Source: Streptomyces decoyicus (GTDB taxonomy: Bacteria > Actinomycetota > Actinomycetes > Streptomycetales > Streptomycetaceae). From it: 64,000 nucleotides of DNA. Shown in pieces: positions 8,521 to 17,144 of the stretch. The notes beneath the pieces were generated by a model that saw nothing but the letters and a program-made list of their open reading frames with translations, had not been told where the DNA came from and did no database searches. The stretch is from contig NZ_CP082301.1 in NCBI RefSeq assembly GCF_019880305.1, forward strand, positions 682,001-746,000. Direction: 5' to 3'. Positions within the stretch are counted from its first letter, which is position 1. The number at the start of each line of letters is the position of its first letter. A program made the translations under genes and the position numbers.

Positions 8521-9983
8521 GGTGTGCTCCCGAAGGTGAGGCGGGTGACCCATTTCGTGTTGTGCACACCGGGGTTGGCGGGGACGATGATGCGCGCCGG
8601 ATACCCGTGGTCCGGGGAGAGATCTGCGCCGTTGACCCGGAGGGCCAGCAGCGATCTGGGATCGCGTACCTGGTTGTCGCGCAGATGTGTCGAGCGGAAC
8701 GATCCGGCGCGCTGTGCGGACTCGACGAAGACGCCCGGCGGGTTCCGACCAAGCCCGACCAGGGCAGCGAGGTCGGTCAGCCGGACGCCGCTCCAGTGCT
8801 GGTCGTCGGTGGACCAGCCCTCGACACAGGCAATGGGCAGGGCGGCCGTGTGCTGGGGAAGAGTGAGGAGCTGTGCGCGGGTGCAGGTCCGCTCGCGGCC
8901 GTCGCCCCGTACGATCAGCCGCCAGTCGGGGCCGATATCGCGGGCCCTGATCCCCACGCTCGCCGCGGTCTTGTTGATCTGGAAGCCGTTGGGCCCCTCC
9001 CCCGGGTCCTGGCCGCGCGGGGCCAGCAGCGCGGTCCTGCGGAGGGAGCCGCCGATGCTCTGCCCCGCCGTGACGAGGAGCAGACCCAGCGACCCCGCAC
9101 CCACCAGGCCGAGCGCGCCACGCCGCGACATCGTGGGAGGCGCGGGGCGGGGGGTCACCAGCCCGGTGTCGTCGGCCGGTTCGCTCACCGTCCGGGCGAG
9201 CGGCGTGCGCAGTTCGGTGCGCAGTCGGCGGCCGCGCAGGGCCTTCGCCATCACGGGGATACGGAACGCGACATGGACGACGAACGCACCGATGAACAGC
9301 CATGCTCCGTAGAAATGCAGGGTGTAGAAGGAGCCCGGGAAGATGTAGTGCAGCTGGATGTTCAGCACGCCGGTGACGAACTCGAACAGCGCCCCGCCCA
9401 CCAGGAGCAGCAACGACAGCCGTTCCAGCGCATGACTCGGTGCGCGCAGCGGCGGCCAGGAGAACAGCTTCGGGATGACCGACCACAGCTTCGCCAGCAG
9501 CACGGGGATCAGCACCACACCGAGCGTCACATGGATGCCCTGGGTGAGGCGGTAGAGCCAATACGGGCTGGTCGGCCAGGAGAAGAGGTAGAAGCCCAGC
9601 CAGCCCTTGCCCGGCGTGCGGTCGTTGCCCGGAGCCAGATCGGGGTTGTAGGCGGCGTAGGACAGCAGTCCGGTCACGAAGAGCACGGTGATGCCGACGA
9701 GCAGGATCAGCCCGAACACCGAGGTCAGCCACGGCCCCCGCAGAGGACTGCGCCAGAACCCGGGGCGAGCCGGGCCGGGCGGGGGACCGTCGGGGAGGCG
9801 AAGGCCGCGTCGGCCACGGGCCGGCCGTGAGGAGGCATCGGCATGCCGGCGGGTGGCTTCGCCCGCGGAGGGCTTCTCAGGGCGTTCCCCCCGGGATGAA
9901 CCGGCGGCGGCCGCCTTGTCCGGACGACGGCCGGGCGGGGGGCGGTGCGGCCCGTCCCCCTGGTCGTGGTCGCTCGGCTCCAT
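8517..9983 (-). CDS. Membrane-bound molybdopterin oxidoreductase with N-terminal cytochrome-b-like domain
   Basis: A 488-residue protein in three parts. Residues 1-80 are a charged, disordered leader. About 85-240 are four to five membrane helices with helix-borne His residues (GIHVTLGVVL, LHFYGAWLFIGAFVVHVAF), as in cytochrome b561 or thiosulfate-reductase-type anchors. Residues from about 300 are a sulfite-oxidase-type molybdopterin domain with its Mo-ligand Cys in LPIACVEGWS. Between them sits a Tat-like MSRRGALGLVGAGSLGLLL segment, so the molybdopterin domain probably lies outside the membrane. Electrons would pass from an extracellular substrate to haem b and the quinone pool. The substrate is unknown. 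A coupled membrane protein follows. Confidence 0.82.
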   Translation of the reverse strand: MEPSDHDQGDGPHRPPPGRRPDKAAAAGSSRGERPEKPSAGEATRRHADASSRPARGRRGLRLPDGPPPGPARPGFWRSPLRGPWLTSVFGLILLVGITVLFVTGLLSYAAYNPDLAPGNDRTPGKGWLGFYLFSWPTSPYWLYRLTQGIHVTLGVVLIPVLLAKLWSVIPKLFSWPPLRAPSHALERLSLLLLVGGALFEFVTGVLNIQLHYIFPGSFYTLHFYGAWLFIGAFVVHVAFRIPVMAKALRGRRLRTELRTPLARTVSEPADDTGLVTPRPAPPTMSRRGALGLVGAGSLGLLLVTAGQSIGGSLRRTALLAPRGQDPGEGPNGFQINKTAASVGIRARDIGPDWRLIVRGDGRERTCTRAQLLTLPQHTAALPIACVEGWSTDDQHWSGVRLTDLAALVGLGRNPPGVFVESAQRAGSFRSTHLRDNQVRDPRSLLALRVNGADLSPDHGYPARIIVPANPGVHNTKWVTRLTFGSTP

Positions 9984-10118
9984 GGCGTCCCTCCGCCGCG
10001 TCCGGTGCGGCTCGGCCCGCCGCTCAGGGCCAAGATACGCGGCAATGGGGGCATTTCACGCACACCAACACCATGCCCCTGCGCCGCTTGTCCGGCGGCG
10101 CCGCTTGCCGTGTGCGTG

Positions 10119-10742
10119 CTACTCCGGCGCTTCCTGCCCGGGCGTGGTGGCGCCGTTCCCCGGGCAGGTGAGCCGGTCGACCACCTCGACCACCCCGTCG
10201 ACGCTTTCACACAGCCGCACCGCAATCGGGGCAAGGCTTACGTGCTCCAGGGTGCCGGTGAGCGTCACGGTGCCGTCGGCGACCTCGACCGTGACCGCGG
10301 ACGGTGACACCCCGAGCGTCCGCGTCAGCACCTCTTCCAGCACCTCCTCCTGAATGGCGCGGTCGCGGCGCAGGAACAGCCGCACGAGGTCGCTGCGGCT
10401 GATCACGCCGATGAGGCGGCCGGCGTCGTCGACCACGGGCAGCCGCTTGACCTTGTGCTTATCCATCGTCCTGGCCGCTTCGACGACACTCCACTCGGGT
10501 CGTGCCACCACCACGGGGCTCGTCATGATCCCTTCGGCGGTGCTCGCCCCGAGCTTGGCGATCTGCCGGCGCAGCAGATCGGCTTCGGACACCACTCCCA
10601 CCGGCCGCTCGTCCTCGTCGAGGACCGGGACGGCGGTGATGTCGTACTCGTCGAGCAGGTGCGCGATCTCCTTGAACGGAGTGCCCCGTTGGACGACGAC
10701 GGCGTGCGGCGTCATCAGGTCGGCAACTCTGCGGTGGCTCAT
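10119..10742 (-). CDS. CBS-CBS-BON domain protein
   Basis: A 207-residue soluble protein. Residues 1-60 and 70-125 are CBS motifs (VADLMTPHAVVV, then AEGIMTSPVVVA), a Bateman pair that binds adenosine nucleotides. Residues 140-200 form a BON domain (LGVSPSAVTVEVADGTVTLTGTLE). This layout is common in actinobacterial dormancy or hypoxia regulons. The start at 10742 (MSHRRVADLMTP) is preferred over an upstream in-frame ATG at 10880 because GGAGGG lies about 10 bases before it and the extension is low complexity. It lies in tandem downstream of a Usp gene, which strengthens the stress-response reading. Confidence 0.87.
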   Translation of the reverse strand: MSHRRVADLMTPHAVVVQRGTPFKEIAHLLDEYDITAVPVLDEDERPVGVVSEADLLRRQIAKLGASTAEGIMTSPVVVARPEWSVVEAARTMDKHKVKRLPVVDDAGRLIGVISRSDLVRLFLRRDRAIQEEVLEEVLTRTLGVSPSAVTVEVADGTVTLTGTLEHVSLAPIAVRLCESVDGVVEVVDRLTCPGNGATTPGQEAPE

Positions 10743-10884
10743 CTTCGGCCGGTCCCTCCGGGTGTGCAGGTGCCGGATCTCATCCGCCTCATGGGCGGGG
10801 AATCCGGTACCGACAAGCCTGCATCGCGCCCGCGGTTCGTGCGCAGGAACGGCTGGGCTGGGCGCGTCCTCCCCCACCACCTCG

Positions 10885-11781
10885 TCATTCGTGCGGGATC
10901 ACGGCTACCGGGCAGGCCACATGGTGGATGGCGGCATGCGCCACCGGGCCGACGCGTGGCGCGAGCGGCGGACGGTGCAGCTTGCGGCCGACCACCAGAA
11001 GCTCGGCCCCGAAGACCGTCTGGACCAGGGCCCGGGTCGGGCTCTCCGGCAGCACGGTCTGCTGGACCAGCACGTCGGGGAACCGCTCACACCACGGGAG
11101 GAGGGCGTCCCCGAGCTCGACGGCCGCTTCCTTGGTGAGTTCCGTCGCGGCATCGGGGTCCAGGCCCCACGGGGTGTAAGCGTGCACGGGGAGCGGACGC
11201 CCGTGCACGGCCTGAAGCGGAACACCCCGGCTCGCCGCGGCGTCGAAGGCGAAGTCGAGCAGCCGATCGCAGGGGCCGTTGAGGCTGAGGCCGGCGACGA
11301 CCCGCGCGTCGGGGGCGGGTGGCGGGTTGTCCGGCGGTTCGTGGCGCGGCGCCTTCGCGCGCCCGTCCCGGCGGACGAGCACGACCGGCCCCTTGGCCCG
11401 GCCCACGACATTCAGGCTCACATCGCCGAGCACATAGCTCTCCCACGGCGCGAGGGCCCGCGATCCGAGCACGATCATCTGCGCCTCGGCCGCCGCGCCC
11501 AACAGCGCCGGTTCGGCCTCCGCACCCACCAAGTCCTCGATGATCTCAAGACGCGGATGACGTTCGCGTACCTCTTCCAGAGCCTGGTGCACGATCTGCC
11601 GGGCGCCGGCGTTCTGGTCCCGGTCCGGGGGTGTGTCCGGCGCCTCGGCGGCCAGCAGTATCCACGCATGGAGAAGTCGCAGCACCGACTGCCGCCGGTC
11701 CGCTTCGTCGGCGGCCCACAGCGCGGCTGCCAGGCTCTCCGGCGAGCCGTCGAGCCCGACGGTGATGACTTCCGGCTCCAT
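10885..11781 (-). CDS. Tandem universal stress protein (two Usp domains)
   Basis: A 298-residue protein made of two Usp domains at about residues 1-145 and 155-298. Each begins with a beta-strand ending in D (VITVGLDGS; the second in RVVAGLSLNG) and carries a G-2x-G-9x-G type ATP-binding loop (GSRALAPWESYVLG; the second, GRKLHRPPLAPRVG, is more divergent). Double-Usp proteins of this kind are typical of the Streptomyces OsdR/DevR-controlled dormancy set. It is followed by the CBS-BON gene on the same strand 142 bases downstream, and a response-regulator relic lies just upstream at 11972-12076, which fits that context. Confidence 0.88.
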   Translation of the reverse strand: MEPEVITVGLDGSPESLAAALWAADEADRRQSVLRLLHAWILLAAEAPDTPPDRDQNAGARQIVHQALEEVRERHPRLEIIEDLVGAEAEPALLGAAAEAQMIVLGSRALAPWESYVLGDVSLNVVGRAKGPVVLVRRDGRAKAPRHEPPDNPPPAPDARVVAGLSLNGPCDRLLDFAFDAAASRGVPLQAVHGRPLPVHAYTPWGLDPDAATELTKEAAVELGDALLPWCERFPDVLVQQTVLPESPTRALVQTVFGAELLVVGRKLHRPPLAPRVGPVAHAAIHHVACPVAVIPHE

Positions 11782-11971
11782 GGTGTTCTCCTTTCGGGAT
11801 CGGAGAAGGGGACCGGACCGGCCACCCCAGCGCCCTGAAAGTCAGTACCGGTGCGGGCCCACGCCCACGCCAGGCGCCGAGGCGGCCTGTGCGGCAGGGA
11901 CGGCCGCCGACTGGAGGGACCGAGGCACCCCGAATCCGGCCGGCGAGTGGGAGGGGCGGCTGCGCCACGGG

Positions 11972-12076
11972 CTCGGCATCGAGCGGCTCCACCGCACCGC
12001 GCCGGACGACCTCATGATCATCGAGCAGGTACACCCGGATCTGCCGTCGCGGTGCGCAGCCGGCTGCGTCGCTCAT
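11972..12076 (-). pseudogene. Relic of a NarL/DevR-type response regulator N-terminus
   Basis: Reading leftward from ATG 12076, the frame gives RRQIRVYLLDDHEVVRRG at residues 10-27 followed by a leucine/acid stretch to residue 35. This is the beta-1 strand, the DD acidic pair and the first helix of a LuxR/NarL receiver domain. After that, similarity stops: there is no phosphoacceptor strand, no KPF-type switch lysine and no LuxR HTH, and the frame runs on as Pro/Arg-rich text into the Usp gene. It is therefore a broken fragment. Intact genes of this type (DevR/OsdR) sit beside usp and CBS genes in other actinobacteria. Confidence 0.7.
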
Positions 12077-13058
12077 GACGCCCCTCCGACGGGGTACGAC
12101 CTCTCCGCTCCACTGTCCCCATCGTGGCCCCGATCGCATGAGCCTGCCAGGCCGTACGGGACAGCCCTCAGGGGCACGCGAGGCCGCTCCGGACGTGGCG
12201 CCGACCGCCGTCGTGGCCGTCATCGCACCGCTGCCGCCATCCGCCGGCTCGGTGCGGTAGCCCGGTGATCACCATCATGTCCCGGAGGGCACACACGCCC
12301 TCTCCGGAGCGCACCGACACCTGATCAGCCCGACCCCTTTTCCCGCCGAGGGCCCGACCTCGCCGCGCAACGGGAGGGGCGGACGAACGAAATCACTGAG
12401 CTCACGGAGATAGCCCAGAACCGGCCATGCGTGCGGTCCGGCGGCGGTTTCGGGTGACCTGGCGCGGCGACATGAGATCTCGCCGATGAGGAGCAAAACC
12501 TCGGGTCTACTAAGCCCGAATATCTATCATCACCGGCATAGATTTCTTGCGTCGCATCGATCGGGGCGGGACGACGAGACGGGCCTGGCGAGAGGTCGAG
12601 GCAGGGGCCTGATGCGCCCCCTCACCGCACCTTCGTCCCGCCAGCGCCGGGCGGCTCGCCGGTGGAGGAGCGGCCGGACGTGCGGCAGTGCGGCGGGCTG
12701 ACCGCCGGAGTGCAGGAGACGCCAGGACCGAAGCGGGCAGTGAGCCGCGTTTCCCGGCCGGATGGTCGGTGCGCCGGTAGTGAATATCTCGCGCCGCAAC
12801 TACAGAAATACCTGCCAGGTCAGTGGGGGTTTTTGCCCTCCTGAAATGGCGGGAGCAACAGCAGCGCAGGGCCGCTGGTGCCGTGCTACTGTCGATCTCA
12901 GTTGCAGTTGTGGTTCCCAAAGACTTCTCGCTACCTCATCGGCTTTCCAGGCCGGTTGGAGTGCTTTTGTATTTCCGGGTTTTCCGGAGGGGCAATCATC
13001 GCGGCGACGCGGGGCCCGCACAGTGCGGCTCCGGGCACTGCCCCGAAGGAGATATGAC
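12077..13058. other. Long intergenic stretch before the cold-shock gene
   Basis: About 980 bases without a convincing gene: several short frames are open on both strands but none has a family signature or a good ribosome binding site. The last 250 bases are noticeably richer in A/T (for example 12893-12935 and 12960-12990), as expected for a promoter and a long structured leader of a cold-shock mRNA. I could not place a clear -10/-35 pair. Confidence 0.5.
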
Positions 13059-13262
13059 ATGGCTACTGGCACCGTGAAGTGGTTCAACGCGGAAAAGGGC
13101 TTCGGCTTCATCGAGCAGGAGGGTGGCGGCGCCGACGTCTTCGCCCACTACTCGAACATCGCCACCCAGGGCTTCCGCGAGCTCCAGGAAGGCCAGAAGG
13201 TGACCTTCGACGTCACGCAGGGCCAGAAGGGCCCGCAGGCCGAGAACATCGTCCCCGCCTGA
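13059..13262 (+). CDS. CspA-family cold-shock RNA/DNA-binding protein
   Basis: A 67-residue single OB-fold protein beginning [18 protein letters not shown]. Both nucleic-acid-binding motifs are present: RNP1 KGFGFI (residues about 13-18) and RNP2 DVFAHYS (about 27-33, with HY in place of the commoner HF or HI). Such proteins melt RNA structure and act as transcription antiterminators or translation helpers. AAGGA lies 8 bases before ATG 13059. A strong hairpin terminator follows, and a DEAD-box helicase gene starts 340 bases downstream. The pairing of a Csp and a cold-type helicase is a recurrent Streptomyces arrangement. Confidence 0.96.
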   Translation: MATGTVKWFNAEKGFGFIEQEGGGADVFAHYSNIATQGFRELQEGQKVTFDVTQGQKGPQAENIVPA

Positions 13263-13283
13263 CACTGACGCGTCAGACTGCAG

Positions 13284-13314
13284 CTGGGGCCCGCACCTTG
13301 GGTGCGGGCCCCAG
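13284..13314 (+). terminator. Perfect 14-bp terminator hairpin after the cold-shock gene
   Basis: Left arm CTGGGGCCCGCACC (13284-13297), loop TTG, right arm at 13301-13314 as an exact reverse complement. It is placed 22 bases after the stop codon. It separates the cold-shock transcript from the helicase, though read-through is possible. Confidence 0.85.
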
Positions 13315-13605
13315 CGCGTTGCCCTTTGCGGAATGCGCTGTGCGTGCCCTCACGGCCGCACCGGCGACAAGGGGCAGCCTGTTCGGTGCCGAACCGCAGC
13401 GTGCTGCGGCAGAACGGCAGTCCGCCCAGCTCTCTGCTCCGGCACCGTGCTCGCCTCCCTTTGCGGCGACATTTCTTCACGCGCCGGCGGTCGATTCCGC
13501 CCCGCCACGTTCCATCTGTTTTCTCCGGTCCGTTCTGCGATTCTTTTGTGTGTGGCTGAAAGCTGCCGGGAATTCTTCGACGTACCGCATCGAGGAAGGT
13601 TCTCC

Positions 13606-15114
13606 ATGAACCGCACAGCTCGCCCGAACGACCGCTCCTCCCGCACCCGTTCCGCCGGTTCCGCCGGCTCCGGCCGCGGCGGCTATCGCTCGCAGGGGTC
13701 GAACCGCTCCGGTGGCAAGGGACGTCGTCCCGCCGCCCGGCCCGCGGAGTTCGCGCTGCCCGTCACCCACACCCCCGCCCTGCCCGCGGCCGAGACCTTC
13801 GCGGAACTGGACATGCCGTCCGCACTGTTGGCCTCGCTGACCGCGGAAGGGATGACGGCCCCGTTCCCGATCCAGGCCGCCACGCTGCCGAACTCGCTGG
13901 CCGGACGCGACGTCCTGGGCCGCGGGCGCACCGGCTCGGGCAAGACGCTGGCCTTCGGTCTGGCCCTGCTGGCCCGCACCGCCGGACAGCGCGCCGAGCC
14001 CCGCCAGCCGCTGGCCCTGGTCCTGGTCCCCACCCGGGAGCTGGCCCAGCAGGTCACCGACGCACTCACGCCCTATGCCCGGTCGCTGTCGCTGCGGTTG
14101 GCAACCGTCGTCGGCGGTATGTCGATCGGCCGCCAGGCCAGCGCCCTGCGCGGCGGGGCCGAGGTCGTCGTCGCGACGCCCGGACGGCTCAAGGACCTCA
14201 TCGGCCGCGGTGACTGCCGGCTGAACCAGGTCGCCATCACCGTGCTGGACGAGGCCGACCAGATGGCGGACATGGGCTTCATGCCCCAGGTCACCGCCCT
14301 GCTCGACCAGGTCCGGCCCGAGGGGCAGCGGATGCTCTTCTCGGCCACCCTGGACCGCAACGTCGACCTCCTGGTCCGGCGCTATCTGACGGACCCCGTG
14401 GTCCACTCGGTCGACCCCTCGGCGGGCGCCGTGACCACGATGGAGCACCACCTGCTGCATGTCCGCGACGCCGACAAGCACGCCACCACCACGGAGATCG
14501 CCGCCCGCGAAGGCCGGTCGATCATGTTCCTGGACACCAAGCGCGCCGTGGACAAGCTCACGAAGCACCTGCTGAGCAGCGGCGTGCGCGCCGCTGCCCT
14601 GCACGGCGGCAAGTCCCAGCCCCAGCGCACCCGCACCCTGGCCCAGTTCAAGACCGGCGATGTCACCGTCCTGGTGGCCACCAACGTCGCGGCCCGCGGT
14701 ATCCACGTCGACAACCTCGACCTCGTCGTCAATGTCGACCCGCCCACGGACCACAAGGACTACCTGCACCGCGGCGGTCGCACCGCCCGTGCGGGCGAGT
14801 CGGGCAGCGTCGTCACCCTGGTCCTGCCCAGCCAGCGCCGCGAGATGGACCGCCTGATGGCGGACGCGGGCATCACCCCGCAGTCCACCCAGGTCCGTGC
14901 CGGCGAGGCCGAGCTGAACCGGATCACCGGCGCCCAGACGCCCTCCGGCATTCCCGTCACCATCGCCGCGCCGGTCGTCGAGCGTCCCAAGCGCAGCGGG
15001 TCCTCCACGCGCGGCCGTCGCAGCCGCTCCGCCCAGGCCCGTCGGACCGGCGGAACGCCCCGGAGCACGACAGGGACATCGCAGCGGCAGCGCTCCGTCG
15101 GCAAGGCGTCCTGA
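13606..15114 (+). CDS. DEAD-box ATP-dependent RNA helicase
   Basis: A 502-residue protein. After a basic Arg/Ser-rich leader of about 45 residues come all helicase motifs: Q-motif region around FPIQAATLP, Walker A GRGRTGSGKT (about 104-113), PTRELAQQV (Ia), DEAD (215-218), SATLD (III), a C-terminal RecA domain with ATNVAARGIHVDNLD (V) and HRGGRTARAG (VI). The tail is Arg/Ser-rich, likely RNA-binding. It unwinds structured RNA, probably in cold adaptation, translation or ribosome assembly. Start ATG 13606 is preceded by GAGGAAGG at good spacing; an open frame upstream is leader. It is followed closely by CBS and small-protein genes. Confidence 0.95.
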   Translation: MNRTARPNDRSSRTRSAGSAGSGRGGYRSQGSNRSGGKGRRPAARPAEFALPVTHTPALPAAETFAELDMPSALLASLTAEGMTAPFPIQAATLPNSLAGRDVLGRGRTGSGKTLAFGLALLARTAGQRAEPRQPLALVLVPTRELAQQVTDALTPYARSLSLRLATVVGGMSIGRQASALRGGAEVVVATPGRLKDLIGRGDCRLNQVAITVLDEADQMADMGFMPQVTALLDQVRPEGQRMLFSATLDRNVDLLVRRYLTDPVVHSVDPSAGAVTTMEHHLLHVRDADKHATTTEIAAREGRSIMFLDTKRAVDKLTKHLLSSGVRAAALHGGKSQPQRTRTLAQFKTGDVTVLVATNVAARGIHVDNLDLVVNVDPPTDHKDYLHRGGRTARAGESGSVVTLVLPSQRREMDRLMADAGITPQSTQVRAGEAELNRITGAQTPSGIPVTIAAPVVERPKRSGSSTRGRRSRSAQARRTGGTPRSTTGTSQRQRSVGKAS

Positions 15115-15170
15115 TCCGGCGCCCACGGTCACGCCCGGCTCGCTGGATCACCACACCACGGAGGCTTCCG

Positions 15171-15569
15171 TTGACGCTGCTTCAGCTCCACCCCCGGCAT
15201 CCGCGCTGCTCCGACAGGACGGCCGGCAACGCCATGACCCCGCCGGGGCCGCAGGTCGGCGACGACATGATCGTCGACCTGGCTCTGTCCATCCTCAACG
15301 GTGCCCGCGCCGACCACCTCCTCGTCCGTGACGAGGACGGCCGGTGCACGGGCCTGATCACTCGGACCCAGCTGACCGCCCACCAGCGCGATTCCTGGTA
15401 CACCGAGGAAACCCGGTTGCGGGACATCGTCTACGACCGAGGACCGTTCACGTCGTCCGTGACGTCGGTGCACGACGCGGAGCACGCCATGCGAGGTCGC
15501 GCGCTGCGCGCCTCGCCCGTGGTGGACGAGGACGGGCACACTTTGGGAGTGATCTCCCTCGCATGCTGA
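15171..15569 (+). CDS. Small CBS-domain protein in the helicase operon
   Basis: A 132-residue protein read from TTG 15171, which has GGAGG 7 bases upstream. Two CBS-like units are visible: about residues 20-70 (NAMTPPGPQVGDDMIVDLALSI) and 80-130 (LRDIVYDRGPFTSSVTSV, then VVDEDGHTLGVISL). The first repeat is degenerate where MTP normally leads into a valine strand. Bateman modules sense adenine nucleotides, which would suit a link between energy state and the preceding ATP-dependent helicase; that link is inference. It lies 57 bases after the helicase stop on the same strand, so it is probably co-transcribed. Confidence 0.75.
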   Translation: MTLLQLHPRHPRCSDRTAGNAMTPPGPQVGDDMIVDLALSILNGARADHLLVRDEDGRCTGLITRTQLTAHQRDSWYTEETRLRDIVYDRGPFTSSVTSVHDAEHAMRGRALRASPVVDEDGHTLGVISLAC

Positions 15570-15623
15570 ACCGTCCGCGTCACCCGTCCGTTTCCGGCTT
15601 CTCTTCGACCCTGTAGAGGCACT

Positions 15624-15938
15624 ATGCGCGTCGTCATCGCCCGCTTCCCCTTCGACCTGATCAAGACCGAGGTGCAGGATGCGATGAAGGGCATCAAACC
15701 CGAACCCATCACGGGTGAGTCCGTGCTCATCGGCAGCCGTCACTACCCCGTCAAACAGGTCGGGGAGGTCATCACCCGGCAGGACCGCCGTGACTTCAGC
15801 GCCGGCGAGGTGACCCGGGCGCTGACCCGGCTCGGATTCACCTGCCGCTCCGCGCCCCCCGCCACCCGCACCCCGCTCGAGGAGGCGTCGGCCATGCTCC
15901 AGGCGCCGGCAGCCCCTGAGTGGGATTCCGAGAGCTGA
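15624..15938 (+). CDS. Small conserved protein at the end of the helicase operon
   Basis: A 104-residue protein starting MRVVIARFPFDLIKTEVQDAM. It is soluble, of mixed charge and without Cys. The N-terminal half (to about residue 70) looks globular and the C-terminal 25 residues are Pro/Ala/Glu-rich. I do not recognise a named domain. It follows the CBS gene by 54 bases and ends just before a 21-bp hairpin, so it is the last gene of the helicase transcript. Its constant company with a DEAD-box helicase suggests a role in RNA handling at low temperature; this is inference from position only. Confidence 0.7.
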   Translation: MRVVIARFPFDLIKTEVQDAMKGIKPEPITGESVLIGSRHYPVKQVGEVITRQDRRDFSAGEVTRALTRLGFTCRSAPPATRTPLEEASAMLQAPAAPEWDSES

Positions 15939-15944
15939 AACCCG

Positions 15945-15991
15945 ACAGGGGTGTGGGCTCCGACCGCTGCGGTCGGAGCCCACACCCCTGT
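15945..15991. terminator. Very strong bidirectional hairpin between convergent genes
   Basis: A perfect 21-bp stem (15945-15965 with 15971-15991) around a GCTGC loop. It begins 7 bases after the stop of the small helicase-operon protein and lies 50 bases from the stop of the leftward GvpU-like gene, so it can end both transcripts. Confidence 0.88.
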
Positions 15992-16040
15992 TCAGTAGTA
16001 CCCGGGACCGGGGCCGGGGATATGGGTCAGGGTCAGGGGC

Positions 16041-16418
16041 TCAGTGGTCGGAGTAGCGGAAGTCGCCCACCGTCCAGGCGCCCACATCCTCGATCGCCAC
16101 GCGGTACATCCCGCCGGTCTCGGGAATGCCGATGCTTCCCTGGAGGATCCTCGCCACGTGGAAGTGCAGATGCGTGGGTGGACCGTTCCGGCCGGGCGGG
16201 CGGGAATCCGTGCCGGCCGAGGAGAAGAGCGCGGAAAACGGGCCCAGCCGCTCCGACTCCTCCAGGACCTCGGCCACGCGTTGCCGCCACACGCTCTCGG
16301 GCGCCAACCGTCCTGTGAGGACAGCGCCTTGGACGACAACAGTGAGAGACATCTGATTGCTCTGCTCCGACTCCACCATGGTGGCGATGTCGACAAGCAG
16401 CTCGTCGGGCTTCGACAT
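16041..16418 (-). CDS. gvpU: GvpU-like gas-vesicle accessory protein (tentative)
   Basis: A 125-residue protein starting MSKPDELLVDIATMVESEQS. A central strand-rich segment, MSLTVVVQGAVLTGRLAPES, is followed by a helix WRQRVAEVLEESER and later LHFHVARILQG. The phrase of small hydrophobics around QGAVLTGRL recalls GvpU of Bacillus megaterium, where NGAVISG occupies the same place. GvpU promotes gas-vesicle clustering. The window does hold a gvp cluster at 27 kb, but this gene is 11 kb away on the other strand. The family call is by eye and moderate. The start at 16418 is chosen over a longer frame to 16715 because the extension is Arg/Pro-rich shadow. Confidence 0.5.
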   Translation of the reverse strand: MSKPDELLVDIATMVESEQSNQMSLTVVVQGAVLTGRLAPESVWRQRVAEVLEESERLGPFSALFSSAGTDSRPPGRNGPPTHLHFHVARILQGSIGIPETGGMYRVAIEDVGAWTVGDFRYSDH

Positions 16419-16775
16419 GGGAGCAGATTTTACTGCCGCGACCGGCCCTGGGCACCACACCCGGCGCCGGACAGGCGCCCCGTGACACTCTCCTGGCACC
16501 CGTACGGCTCTCGCACGGGCCCGTTTGCCCTCGCCCCACCCCGCGATACGGCGTGACCGCCGTGCACCGCCGCCCAGTTGACCCCGGCCCGACCACTCGC
16601 CGCAGGCACCACTGCACTTCCTCGTCCCCCGCAGGACACCCGGCAGGCGATCTGGGCGAGCAGTCGACGGGCCGCGGGCCGGGTCCCTCTTTCGGGTGCC
16701 CGGCCCGCGCGGCATGCACGAACGGCTACGGGGAAAACGTCGGAGCTGTTGCGGTGGTGCTCACGGCTCTCACGC

Positions 16776-17144
16776 TCAAGGGTTCTGCGGGTCGACACCC
16801 GTGTGCGCTTCGGCGTCCCTGCCCCCGCTGGGCCGGCGTGAAGGCCCCTTCGGCCCCATGTCCCGCATGCCCTTCTCATCGGTCTCTGCGGCGTGCTTTT
16901 CGCCGCTGCGCGTCTCGCTCTTCACCTCGCTCGCCGGCGGCACCTTCTCCTGCCGCTCGGCCGACTCCTTGCTGCTGTCCTTCTCCGGCGCGTGGCGCTC
17001 GGGGTGGAACGATTTGTGCGCACTCTCGTTCTTCTGCTGCTCGGTCTGGTCGACATCGGGCGACCAGCCGTGTTGCTCCGTTCCCTTGTGCGTGCTGGGG
17101 CCCTCGCCCATCTTCGGGTGCGAAGACTTCCGGTCCTTTGTCAT
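16776..17144 (-). CDS. Small, highly charged hydrophilic protein
   Basis: A 122-residue protein starting MTKDRKSSHPKMGEGPS, with AAAGGAG at good spacing before ATG 17144. It is almost free of hydrophobic residues and rich in Lys, Glu, Ser, His and Pro, so it is probably disordered. It resembles the hydrophilic stress proteins (hydrophilin or LEA-like) annotated as hypothetical in many Streptomyces. No catalytic motif can be seen. An open frame extends to 17294 but contains no better start. The 357 bases between it and the GvpU-like gene downstream hold nothing that I can identify. Confidence 0.65.
   Translation of the reverse strand: MTKDRKSSHPKMGEGPSTHKGTEQHGWSPDVDQTEQQKNESAHKSFHPERHAPEKDSSKESAERQEKVPPASEVKSETRSGEKHAAETDEKGMRDMGPKGPSRRPSGGRDAEAHTGVDPQNP

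Noticed and set aside
12275-12496. Short leftward 73-codon frame in the spacer before the cold-shock gene
   Set aside because: No ribosome binding site, no domain and poor composition; judged a chance frame.
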